DNA of 64,000 nt, from contig JALCLH010000009.1 of the NCBI GenBank assembly GCA_022647765.1, positions 62,001 through 126,000 on the forward strand, given 5' to 3'. Of the stretch, positions 30,127-37,983 are shown one piece after another. Each line of letters begins with the position of its first letter. Position 1 is the first letter of the stretch. The notes beneath the pieces are model-generated. The model was given only the letters and a program-made list of their open reading frames with translations. It had not been told where the DNA came from and made no database searches. A program made the position numbers and the translations under genes. The stretch is from Acidipropionibacterium sp. Lineage in GTDB: Bacteria; Actinomycetota; Actinomycetes; Propionibacteriales; Propionibacteriaceae.

Positions 30127-31101
30127 ATGGCGCGCAAGAGCAGGGACGAGCACCTCATCCAGGTGCTCCACGTCGCCGAGATGTACTACTTCGAGCACAT
30201 GACCCAGTCGGCGATCGCCGAGCGACTCTCGCTGAGCCGCTGGACCGTGGGCCGGATGCTCGAGTCCGCCCGCGACTCCGGGCTGGTGCACATCACCATC
30301 GACCACCCGCTGGCCCGGCACCACCGTCTGGAGGTCGAGCTCACCGAGCGCTTCGGCCTCGCCAAGGCCATCGTCGTCCCCACCCAGGCGCGCCCCGACA
30401 CCACCCTGGACCTCATCGCCTCGGCCGCCGCCGACAGCCTCACCCTGCTTCGGCCGGCGCCCTCGGTGATCGGCGTCAGCTGGGGACGGACGATGGCCCA
30501 GGTGGTCCACCATCTGCGCCCCGGCTGGAATCACGACGTCACGGTGGTCCAGACCAACGGCGGGGTGGCGATCACCCGCAACGACCTGGTCGGGCGCTCG
30601 GTGGTGCTGATGGCCGAGCGCGGCCGGGGCCGGGCCCTCACCCTGCAGGCGCCGACCGTGCTGGGCTCGGTGGAGCTGTGCCGGATGCTGCGCGCCGACG
30701 CCTCGGTGGCGCGCACCCTGGAGATGGCCTCGCACGCCGATCTGCTGGTCTACGCCCCCGGCGCCGCCGACAGCGGATCGGTGCTGGTGGGCGCCGGCCA
30801 CATCCCTCCGGCCGACATGGAGAGGTTGCGCGCCGCGGGGGCGAAGGCCGACGTCATGAGCCATTTCGTGGACTCCTCCGGCCGCCCGGTCGACCCCGAT
30901 CTGGACGCCAGGACCCTCTCGATGGATCTGGACGCCATCCGCCGGGCCTCCCGGGTCATCGCCGTCGGGGCCGGTCTCGAGAAGGCCGAGGCGATCGGGG
31001 CGACGCTGTCCGGAGGGCTGTGCACCGAGGTCGTCACCGACTCCGAGGTGGCCGAGGCCGTTCTGGGGCGGGCGGCCGGGCGCTCCGGGAACCGATCCTG
31101 A
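30127..31101 (+). CDS. SorC/DeoR-type sugar-binding transcriptional regulator
   Basis: 324 residues. The N-terminal HTH (MTQSAIAERLSLSRWTVGRMLESARDSGLV) is followed by the SorC sugar-phosphate-binding domain: VIGVSWGRTMAQVVHHL, VVQTNGGVAITRNDLVGRS, ADLLVYAPGAADSGSVLVGAGHI, and a terminal GLCTEVVTDSEVAEAVL. It probably senses a phosphorylated polyol and controls the downstream dehydrogenase and PTS genes on the same strand. Repeated sites upstream suggest autoregulation. The start ATG 30127 has AAGGACC upstream. Confidence 0.87.
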   Translation: MARKSRDEHLIQVLHVAEMYYFEHMTQSAIAERLSLSRWTVGRMLESARDSGLVHITIDHPLARHHRLEVELTERFGLAKAIVVPTQARPDTTLDLIASAAADSLTLLRPAPSVIGVSWGRTMAQVVHHLRPGWNHDVTVVQTNGGVAITRNDLVGRSVVLMAERGRGRALTLQAPTVLGSVELCRMLRADASVARTLEMASHADLLVYAPGAADSGSVLVGAGHIPPADMERLRAAGAKADVMSHFVDSSGRPVDPDLDARTLSMDLDAIRRASRVIAVGAGLEKAEAIGATLSGGLCTEVVTDSEVAEAVLGRAAGRSGNRS

Positions 31102-31368
31102 CGGTGGAATTCCACCCGCCTCGCCGTAATCCAGCCCGGCCAGGGGCGGGAGTGATCTCCACGTTCTCAGCGCAGCCCCACAGAGCTCTTACCCAACACA
31201 TGCCGCCCAACTCCAACATCTGTGCAGAAGACCCGGCCGGCACGACTGCGGAACGCCTCGCGGGTTACCGTCGAGGCATCGGCTCGGCGCGGTCAGCCTC
31301 AGCATCGCAGCAGGCCCCGCCGGCGTCTCGCAGAGCACATACGGAGAATGACCACAGAAGGAGAATCA

Positions 31369-32426
31369 TGGCGAAGATCGCAGTCCTGGGAGCCGGAATC
31401 ATGGCGACCGCTCTCACCTTTCCCGCCGCGGAGAACGGCAACGAGATCAACCTCATCGGCACCCATCTCGACGACGAGATCATCGACTCCATCAAGGCCG
31501 ACGGCACCCACCCGGTGCTCGGCCTGAAGATCCCCGCCAGCGTCAAGCCCTACTACTTCACCGAGGCGGCCGAGGGGGTCAAGGACGCCGACATCATCAT
31601 GAGCGGGGTCAACTCCTTCGGCGTCGAGTGGGCCGGCGAGCAGCTGGCGAAGCTGGCCAGGCCGGGCCAGATCATCCTGTCGATCACCAAGGGCATGCGC
31701 GCCGACGAGGACGGCACCCTCCACATCCTCCCCGACATCCTCAAGCAGAAGATGGGCCCGCTGGCCGACCAGGTCGACTGGGCAGCCATCGTCGGCCCCT
31801 CCATCGCCGGCGAGGTCGCCGTGCACCACCTCACCTGCGTCACCTTCTGCGCCGACAAGCAGGAGGTCGCCGAGCGGCTGGCCGAGCTGTACCGCACCGA
31901 CTACTACCACGTCTGGACCTCCACCGACGTCATCGGCAACGAGGTCGCCTCGTGCATGAAGAACATCTTCGCCTTCGGCGGCGGATTCGCCCCCGGCCTG
32001 CTCAAGAAGGCCGGCAAGGAGAACGACAAGTACGTCATGTACAACTACGCCGCCGCGCTGTTCGGCGAGGGCGCCCGGGAGCTCAAGCAGATGGTCACCC
32101 TGCTGGGCGGCGACCCGCTGGTCACCGAGAACCTCGGCGGGGTCGGCGACATGTTCGTCACCACGATGGGCGGGCGCAATGTCCGCGCCGGGACCTACGT
32201 CGGTCAGGGTGTTCCGTTCTCCGAGATCCGCAACGTGAAGATGAAGGGGGTCACCCTGGAGGGGGTCGCCGCGATCAGCGTCGTCGGAGAGGCGGTCGAG
32301 AAGCTCGCCGGGCGCGGCGTCATCGCCGCCGGGGACTTCCCCCTGGTGCGCGCCCTCTACCAGATCGTCGAGCACGACGCCCCGCTGGATCTGCCGTGGA
32401 GCAGCTTCTTCGGCGGCGAGCGCTGA
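31369..32426 (+). CDS. NAD(P)-dependent glycerol-3-phosphate dehydrogenase family protein
   Basis: 352 residues. The Rossmann motif is AVLGAGIMATALTFPAAENG. It also has SITKGM, VGPSIAGEVA, the family's ASCMKNIFAFGGGFAPG region with the catalytic Lys, and GGVGDMFVTTMGGRN. It belongs to the GpsA fold, but the first glycines (GAGIMAT) and the C-terminus differ from true GpsA. The location between a SorC regulator and galactitol-type PTS proteins suggests it oxidises a polyol phosphate. It starts after AGAAGGAGAATC. The 267-bp gap before it contains the perfect palindrome GGTGGAATTCCACC (31103-31116). Confidence 0.8.
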
Positions 32427-32461
32427 GGACCCGCCGGGTCTCGGTCCCAGGGGCCTCGGGC

Positions 32462-32501
32462 GGCCCGTCCGGTGGCGGGGCAACCCCCCGTTGGACGGGC
32501 C
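32462..32501. terminator. Hairpin between the dehydrogenase and PTS IIB genes
   Basis: GGCCCGTCC (32462-32470) pairs perfectly with GGACGGGCC (32493-32501) around a 22-base C/G-rich loop. There is no T-run. It may attenuate rather than end transcription, because the downstream PTS genes have no obvious separate promoter. Confidence 0.4.
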
Positions 32502-32626
32502 GAAATGGGCCACAATAGAATCTGCGGGGTGGCTTCGGTCCGTGCCGGAGCCGGGACGCGACGAGCTGCTCACACCGTGGAGAAATGGTCTCAGGGCCCA
32601 CTCCACCGATCAAAGGAGATGGACGA

Positions 32627-32920
32627 ATGATCAGCAAGAAGATTCTGGTCTGCTGTGGCACTGGAATCGCCACGTCAGTGCAGGTTGCCAACAAGCTTCA
32701 GCGGCTGCTGAAGGACCGCGGCATCGACGCGACGATGAAGGAGTGCAAGGCGGTCGAGGTCCCGGCCCAGTCCGCCGACTTCGAGCCGGACGCCATCGTC
32801 TCGACCACCGTCGTCAAGTCCCCGTCCGCCGATATCAAGGTCTACCGCGGAGTCGCATTCCTCACCGGGGTCGGCGCCGACAAGCTGGCCGACGAGATCG
32901 CCGACGATCTCAAGGGCTGA
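32627..32920 (+). CDS. PTS system IIB component, galactitol type
   Basis: 97 residues with the phosphocysteine loop at the N-terminus (ILVCCGTGIATSVQVA), the hallmark of GatB-like IIB proteins. The rest is a small alpha/beta domain ending FLTGVGADKLADEIADDL. IIB takes phosphate from IIA and passes it to the sugar on IIC. AAAGGAG lies well spaced upstream. No IIC gene follows, so the partner permease must be elsewhere or lost. Confidence 0.87.
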   Translation: MISKKILVCCGTGIATSVQVANKLQRLLKDRGIDATMKECKAVEVPAQSADFEPDAIVSTTVVKSPSADIKVYRGVAFLTGVGADKLADEIADDLKG

Positions 32921-33138
32921 GCCCGCCCGACCGGACGCCCTGCCGTCCCCCTGCCATGGCGGCCTCTGCCATATCGGCCCCTGTCATGGCGACACGCCCA
33001 GAGGGTCCTCGGCCTTCCCCGGCCGGGGACCCCTGGCAGAAGGCGGCATATTCTGAGCTGCGGTCGGCTCCGCAGTCTGTTCCCACCAGCCCGATTCCCC
33101 AGCCTGATCCCACCAGTCTGATCCGAAAAAGGAAGGAC

Positions 33139-33795
33139 ATGGCCGCCATGTCCGAAGCTCCGCATTTCATCGTCGTCGATGCCGACACCGATTCCCAGAC
33201 CGAGCTGTATGACGCCGTCAATGCGCGACTGCTCGCAGAAGGAGCGGTCCGCGGCACATTCCTGAGCGCTATCAGGGCCCGCGAGAAGACATACCCGACG
33301 GGTCTGGATTTCGGCCACTGCCAGGTGGCGATCCCCCACATCGATCCCGAGCACGTCATCCTCCCCGGTCTCCTGGTCTGCCGCAATGCGCAGGCGACGC
33401 CCTTCCACGCGATGGACGACCCGGAACGGGAGCTGGCGGTGCGGCTGTCGATCTGGCCGCTGGTCACCGATCCCGAGAATCAGACCGACATGCTCGGCTC
33501 GGTGATCTCGCTGCTCCAGGACGAATCCTCCTACCGTCACCTGCTGACCGGCACTCCCGAAGATCTCGAGAAGACCCTGGACGGCGTCCTGACGGCTGAT
33601 CGGCACCCAGAACTAGCGGGGCCCGCAGTTGTCCGCGGTCTGACTCGCGCGACAAGCACGACGACGTGGAGGCACCCGGGCGGAGCGGACAACGTAGTAG
33701 ACACAGGTGGGCGCAGCCCGCTCAGACAGCGCGGGACGCTCAGACAATACGGCCGAGGGCCCCACAGATTATCCGTGGGGCCCTCGATTCGTTGA
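33139..33795 (+). CDS. PTS system IIA component (PTS EIIA-2 / GatA type) with suspect C-terminal extension
   Basis: 218 residues as read. The IIA domain is clear, with the active His in [15 protein letters not shown] and the C-terminal helix [18 protein letters not shown] normal GatA would end near residue 155. The remaining 60 residues are low-complexity and Arg/Thr-rich, and run across a strong terminator hairpin. One extra base near 33598 would give ...GVLTG and a TGA. The frame therefore probably reads through because of a one-base deletion. It has AAGGAAGG before ATG 33139. It accepts phosphate from HPr (ptsH at 40.2 kb). Confidence 0.8.
   Translation: MAAMSEAPHFIVVDADTDSQTELYDAVNARLLAEGAVRGTFLSAIRAREKTYPTGLDFGHCQVAIPHIDPEHVILPGLLVCRNAQATPFHAMDDPERELAVRLSIWPLVTDPENQTDMLGSVISLLQDESSYRHLLTGTPEDLEKTLDGVLTADRHPELAGPAVVRGLTRATSTTTWRHPGGADNVVDTGGRSPLRQRGTLRQYGRGPHRLSVGPSIR
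33755..33785. terminator. Bidirectional hairpin terminator between PTS IIA and carD
   Basis: GAGGGCCCCAC (33755-33765) pairs perfectly with GTGGGGCCCTC (33775-33785) around a 9-base loop (AGATTATCC). It lies inside the apparent 3' extension of the IIA gene and just past the carD stop on the other strand. This supports an earlier true stop for IIA. Confidence 0.78.
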
Positions 33796-33812
33796 GTTGT
33801 GGAGCGAGTCGC

Positions 33813-34297
33813 TCAGGAGGCGAGCACCTCGTCGAGCATCTCCTCGGCCTTGTCCTCCTCGACCTTCTCGGCGAGGGCGAGCTCGGAGACCAGGATCTGG
33901 CGGGCCTTGGAGAGCATCCGCTTCTCACCGGCCGACAGGCCGCGGTTGCGCTCGCGGCGCCACAGGTCGCGCACGACCTCGGAGACCTTGATGATGTTGC
34001 CGCTGTGGAGCTTCTCGGTGTTCGCCTTGTAGCGACGCGACCAGTTCGTCGGCTCCTCGACCTGGGTCTTGCGCAGACGTCGAAGACCTTGGCCAGGCCC
34101 TCCTCGTCCACGACATCGCGCACCCCGACGAGATCCAGGTTGCACGCCGGCACCCTGACCACCAGGTCGTTCTGTCCGATAATCCTCAGAACCAAGTAGA
34201 GCTTGTCCTCGCCCTTGATGGTCCGGGTCTCGAGATCCTCGATGACCGCCGCCCCGTGATTGGGATAGACAACCGTTTCGCCGACGTTAAAAGTCAT
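33813..34297 (-). pseudogene. carD: CarD-family RNA polymerase-binding regulator, frameshifted
   Basis: The N-terminal RNAP-interaction domain ([23 protein letters not shown] to LAKVFDV) and the C-terminal helical DNA-binding domain ([22 protein letters not shown] to the end) are in different frames. Restoring one G on the plus strand near 34076 (one C on the coding strand) joins them into about 160 residues, the usual CarD length. Conserved residues of both domains, including the [13 protein letters not shown] stretch, are intact. CarD stabilises open promoter complexes at rRNA and other promoters and is essential in mycobacteria, so this is most likely a sequencing error. AAAGGGG lies upstream of the ATG. 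Confidence 0.85.
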
Positions 34298-34623
34298 GTA
34301 CGCAACCCCTTTCAGGGGTCTATCCTACCATGAAAATCCCCTGAGAGGAAGATGTCCCGCCTATTCATCGGCGACTTTACCCTATACCAAGGGGTTGACT
34401 TCCGGCCACATCTGTGCGTGTCGCGCCGTCGAATCCTCGGCTTTCCCACGCTGACTAGGCATCCGACCGGCAACCGTCCTCGGCATGGCGGACGCCGCCG
34501 GGTCCCGTCACAGGGTCCGCTGCCGCGGCCGTTCGGCAGCCCTGCGATCCCGCCCCGCGGCACCCCCGGATCGGATAGGCTCGGCCGCGACAGCACGGCC
34601 GGGAGAGACCCCAGGAGATGACC

Positions 34624-35130
34624 ATGACCAGCGCGCGCAGGCTCGCCCGCAGAACGGTTCTCGTGGTGGCGTCCGCCACCCTGCTACTTCCCGCGGTGAC
34701 GGCCTGCAGCCAGGAGCCCAAGGTCATCCGGCCCTACACCCAGGCACAGGGAGTCAACGCATCCAATGCCACGGTGAAGCTGGGCGACATCCTGCTGGTC
34801 CAGCAGGGCGGCCAGGCCAGGCTCTCCGGACTGGCCGTCAGCAGCGCCGACGACGAGATCACCGGCGTCACGGGCCATGCTCTCAAGGCGGACAACACGA
34901 TCAGCGCCGAGCTGGCGCCGAGCACCGTCAGGGTGACGCTGACCGCCAACAAGGCGGTCAACCTCTCCGATGCCGGAGTCCAGGTCTCCTCCCCCGGCCT
35001 CACCGACGGCCTGCTGGCCTCGATCACCATCACCTTCGCCCACGCCGAGCCGATCACGGTTCAGGCGCCGGTGGCCCCGGCCACGCAGCCGGATCTCACC
35101 CCCGCCGCCCCGACCCCCTCGGGCTCATAG
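34624..35130 (+). CDS. Lipoprotein divergent from carD (LpqE position)
   Basis: 168 residues. The signal peptide has a twin-arginine-like basic start (ARRLARRTV), a hydrophobic core and the lipobox LPAVTAC, so it should be lipidated and face outward. The mature part is beta-rich (ATVKLGDILLVQQGG, STVRVTLTANKAVNL, ASITITFAHAEPITVQAPV) and has a Pro/Thr tail. In mycobacteria the lipoprotein gene lpqE is divergent from carD, and this gene has the same place and size. Identity is inferred from position. ATG 34624 is preferred over ATG 34618 because CAGGAG is better spaced. Confidence 0.72.
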   Translation: MTSARRLARRTVLVVASATLLLPAVTACSQEPKVIRPYTQAQGVNASNATVKLGDILLVQQGGQARLSGLAVSSADDEITGVTGHALKADNTISAELAPSTVRVTLTANKAVNLSDAGVQVSSPGLTDGLLASITITFAHAEPITVQAPVAPATQPDLTPAAPTPSGS

Positions 35131-35133
35131 GCG

Positions 35134-35811
35134 CTAATCAAACTTGTATCCCAGACCCCTCACGGTGATCACTCTCACCGGGTGGGACGGGTCGACCTCG
35201 ATCTTCCCCCGCAGCCGCTTGATGTGGACGTCGAGGGTCTTGGTGTCACCGACGTAGTCGTCCCCCCACACCCGGTCGATGAGCTGGCCCCGGGTCATCA
35301 CCCGGCCGGCGTTGCGCAGCAGCACCTCCAGCACCTCGAACTCCTTGAGCGCCAGCGTGACCGGCTTGCCGTCCACCGTCACCTCGTGGCGCTCGACGTC
35401 CATCCGCACGCCGTCCTCGTCGAGGATGTCCTCGGGGACCGGGTCCTGCTCATAGCCGCGCCGCAGCACCGCGCCGATCCGGGCCACCAGCTCGCGGTGG
35501 CTGAACGGCTTGGTGACATAGTCGTCGGCGCCGAGCTCCAGCCCGACCACCTTGTCGATCTCGGAGTCGCGGGCGGTCACGATGATGATCCCGACATTGC
35601 CACGGGCCCTCAGCTGACGGCAGACGTCGGTGCCCGGCATCCCGGGCATCATGAGATCCAGCAGCACGATGTCGGCCCCCGAGGCGTCGTACTCGGCGAG
35701 CCCGGAGATCCCGTCGGGGGCCTCCGTCACGTCGAACCCCTCCTTGCGGAGCATGTACGCGGTGGCGTCGCGGTAGGACTCCTCGTCCTCGATGATCAGC
35801 ACTCGGGTCAC
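35134..35811 (-). CDS. regX3: OmpR/PhoB-family response regulator (RegX3-like)
   Basis: 225 residues. The receiver domain has the acidic pair in LIIEDEESYRD, the phosphoacceptor Asp in IVLLDLMMPG, the Thr in IIVTARD and the Lys in YVTKPFSHREL. The winged-helix DNA-binding domain ends RVITVRGLGYKFD. Its ATG overlaps the kinase stop (ATGA). Together with the kinase, and facing phoU across a GTTCAC repeat array, it corresponds to the SenX3-RegX3 phosphate-sensing system of actinobacteria. Confidence 0.9.
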   Translation of the reverse strand: MTRVLIIEDEESYRDATAYMLRKEGFDVTEAPDGISGLAEYDASGADIVLLDLMMPGMPGTDVCRQLRARGNVGIIIVTARDSEIDKVVGLELGADDYVTKPFSHRELVARIGAVLRRGYEQDPVPEDILDEDGVRMDVERHEVTVDGKPVTLALKEFEVLEVLLRNAGRVMTRGQLIDRVWGDDYVGDTKTLDVHIKRLRGKIEVDPSHPVRVITVRGLGYKFD

Positions 35812-36974
35812 GGAAGATCCTCCATCGTGTGGTCGTGTGGCTGGTATATCGGTAGTCGCAGGCTGAAGGTGGAGCCTTGGCCGACCTTGCTCCAGACTGA
35901 CACCGAACCGCCGTGGGTGCGGGCGATGTGCTTGACCAGGGACAGCCCCAGGCCGGTGCCCCCGTTGGCCCGCGATCGCGCCTGGTCCACCCGGTAGAAG
36001 CGCTCGAAGATGCGCTCCTGGTCCTCCTCGCTGATGCCGATCCCATTGTCGGAGACGGCGATCTCAGCGACCTGCTGGCCGCCCACGGCGGCCGGCCGGC
36101 TGATCACCGAGACCCGGGCCCGGGGTCCGGAGTAGACGATCGCGTTCTGCACCAGGTTGGCGACGGCGTCGGCCAGCTGGCCCGGATCCCCCAGCACGAC
36201 CAGTCCATCGGCGCAGCGCACCACCAGGTCGACCTCGCGGCGTCTGGCCAGTTCGTCCATCCGATGCACCGCCCGATCCACGATCTCGGCGACCTCGGTC
36301 TGCTCCACGCGAAACTGCGGCTGGTCGGACTGCAACCGCGACAGCGCGATCACCTGGTTCACCAGGTCGGCCAGTCGGGTCGACTCGCTGTGCAGCCGGC
36401 CGGCGAAGTGCCGGACCGCCTCGGCGTCGTCGGCGGCATCGGTGACCGCCTCGGCGAGGATCGAGATGGCGCCGATCGGCGTCTTCAGCTCGTGGCTGAC
36501 ATTGGCGAGAAAATCATTGCGCGCCTGGTCGACGCGGATCAGCGGGCTGCGGTCGCGTCCGATCACGATGACCCCGCCCTCCTCGTCCAGCGGGGCGGTC
36601 CGGACGCCCAGATGCAGCACGGGCCGGCCAGGACCGGGGCGGACGTCGAGATACTGCTCGGACTGCTCCCCGGTCCTGCGACACTCGCGGACCTGGTCGA
36701 GCAGCTCGATGACGCCGATCCGGGTCCCCTGGGCCAGCCCCGCCACCCGGGCCTCGTCGGTGGCGTAAAGCACCTCGTCGTGGAAGCCGGCCACGATGGC
36801 CGGAGCCTCCAGAGCGGCCAGCGCCCTGGTCAGGCTCGGATCCGCCCGCTGCGGCGGGGCGTCGAGAGGAAGGGGGTCGGGCTTGACGCGGGACGCGACG
36901 ACGGCCCGCCCGATGAGGAACATCAGCGCAGCACCGACGACGACGCCGATCAGTCCCGCCACGCACCAGTTCAC
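35808..36974 (-). CDS. senX3: Sensor histidine kinase (SenX3-like)
   Basis: 388 residues. There is one N-terminal membrane helix (LIGVVVGAALMFLIGRAVV), a PAS-like region, the phosphorylated H-box NVSHELKTPIGA, the N-box NLVQNAIVYS, and G-boxes SDNGIGISEE and GGTGLGLSLVKHIARTHGG. SenX3-type kinases have little extracellular sequence and sense phosphate through the Pst/PhoU machinery; phoU is divergent here. It is encoded upstream of and overlapping regX3. Confidence 0.9.
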   Translation of the reverse strand: MNWCVAGLIGVVVGAALMFLIGRAVVASRVKPDPLPLDAPPQRADPSLTRALAALEAPAIVAGFHDEVLYATDEARVAGLAQGTRIGVIELLDQVRECRRTGEQSEQYLDVRPGPGRPVLHLGVRTAPLDEEGGVIVIGRDRSPLIRVDQARNDFLANVSHELKTPIGAISILAEAVTDAADDAEAVRHFAGRLHSESTRLADLVNQVIALSRLQSDQPQFRVEQTEVAEIVDRAVHRMDELARRREVDLVVRCADGLVVLGDPGQLADAVANLVQNAIVYSGPRARVSVISRPAAVGGQQVAEIAVSDNGIGISEEDQERIFERFYRVDQARSRANGGTGLGLSLVKHIARTHGGSVSVWSKVGQGSTFSLRLPIYQPHDHTMEDLP

Positions 36975-37037
36975 AGCCCACGATCATAGGAGCCGGGACT
37001 CCCCCGGCCGGCGTCGGAACAGCCCGAGCGCCGTCGA

Positions 37038-37070
37038 GTTCACCGAGGGTTCACGGTTGGTTAGCCGCGA
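37038..37070 (+). promoter_or_regulatory. PHO-box-like array of three 11-bp direct repeats
   Basis: GTTCACCGAGG (37038-37048), GTTCACGGTTG (37049-37059) and the weaker GTTAGCCGCGA (37060-37070) repeat head to tail with an 11-base period. This is the design of actinobacterial PHO boxes bound by PhoP/RegX3-type regulators. It lies between senX3 and phoU, so the regulator could control both. A possible -10 (TAGGCT, 37097-37102) follows on the phoU side. Confidence 0.7.
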
Positions 37071-37160
37071 TGACAGTCTGCGCTCATCGGCGCCGTTAGG
37101 CTGGTTGCTCAGCGGAAGACACCACTTGGAGTGGCTCCCGGCGAACCAAGGAGGACATCT

Positions 37161-37829
37161 ATGCGCGAGAGCTACCACGACGAGCTGGACGCGAATACCG
37201 ACGACGTCGTCTCGATGGCGAACCTGGTACGGACCGCGGTGGAGCGGTCCACCAGCTCTCTCATCAACGCGGACCTGGGACTCGCAGAGCAGGTGATCAG
37301 CGACGACGCGAAGATCGACGCCCTGCACGACGAGATCGAGCAGCGCTCCTTCAACCTGCTGGCCCGCCAGGCGCCGGTGGCCGGAGAGCTGCGCACCGTG
37401 GTCGCGGTGCTGCGGATGTGCTACGAACTCTCCAGGATGGGTGATCTGGCGGTCCATGTCGCGGAGACCGCCCGGCACCGCTATCCCGATCACGCGGTGC
37501 CCCAGCCGGTCGCCGAGCAGTTCACCCAGATGGCGCAGATCGCCGACACGATGATCGCCACCGCCGCCCAGACCCTGGTCGACCGGGATGTCGAGGATGC
37601 CAAGCACCTCGCGGACCGGGACACCGCGATCGACAACATCCGCGCCGAACAGTTCCGGATGCTGCTCAGCGACACCTGGCAGTACGGCGTGGAGGAGGCG
37701 GTCGACACCGCCCTGCTCGGCCGCTACTACGAGCGGATCGCCGATCACGCCGTGGCGATCGGCTCGCGGGTCATCTACATCGTCACCGGGGAGGCTCCCG
37801 AGGGGGAGAACTGGCCCAAGGCCTTCTGA
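37161..37829 (+). CDS. phoU: Phosphate-signalling protein PhoU
   Basis: 222 residues, all-helical, in two PhoU repeats with the metal-binding E-x-x-x-D type motifs (LRMCYELSRMGDLAVHVAE in the first and LLGRYYERIADHAVAIG in the second). PhoU links the Pst phosphate importer with the sensor kinase and restrains the phosphate-starvation response. AAGGAGG is ideally placed before ATG 37161. The Pst genes are not in the window. Confidence 0.93.
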   Translation: MRESYHDELDANTDDVVSMANLVRTAVERSTSSLINADLGLAEQVISDDAKIDALHDEIEQRSFNLLARQAPVAGELRTVVAVLRMCYELSRMGDLAVHVAETARHRYPDHAVPQPVAEQFTQMAQIADTMIATAAQTLVDRDVEDAKHLADRDTAIDNIRAEQFRMLLSDTWQYGVEEAVDTALLGRYYERIADHAVAIGSRVIYIVTGEAPEGENWPKAF

Positions 37830-37910
37830 GGGTTCCGAACCGGATCGGCACAGGACGCGGCTCCCGGACAGGAGTTTTCCGGATACCGGATAGTGAGTTC
37901 CGGGGGCTGC

Positions 37911-37937
37911 GTATACCTTGCCTGTGTCAAGGCATAC
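37911..37937 (+). promoter_or_regulatory. Inverted repeat upstream of the polysaccharide deacetylase gene
   Basis: GTATACCTTG (37911-37920) and CAAGGCATAC (37928-37937) are complementary in 9 of 10 positions around CCTGTGT. The centre lies about 60 bases before the start codon. It could be a regulator site or the edge of a terminator for phoU; no T-run is present. Confidence 0.4.
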
Positions 37938-37983
37938 GGTGTATGCGGCGCTCGTTACCGCGCCCGGTCCGGAAGGTGTCACG

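Noticed and set aside
33740..34297. The 185-codon frame as an intact carD variant
   Set aside because: After KVFDV the frame turns into Arg/Ser/Thr-rich sequence, while the true C-terminal domain is present one frame over.
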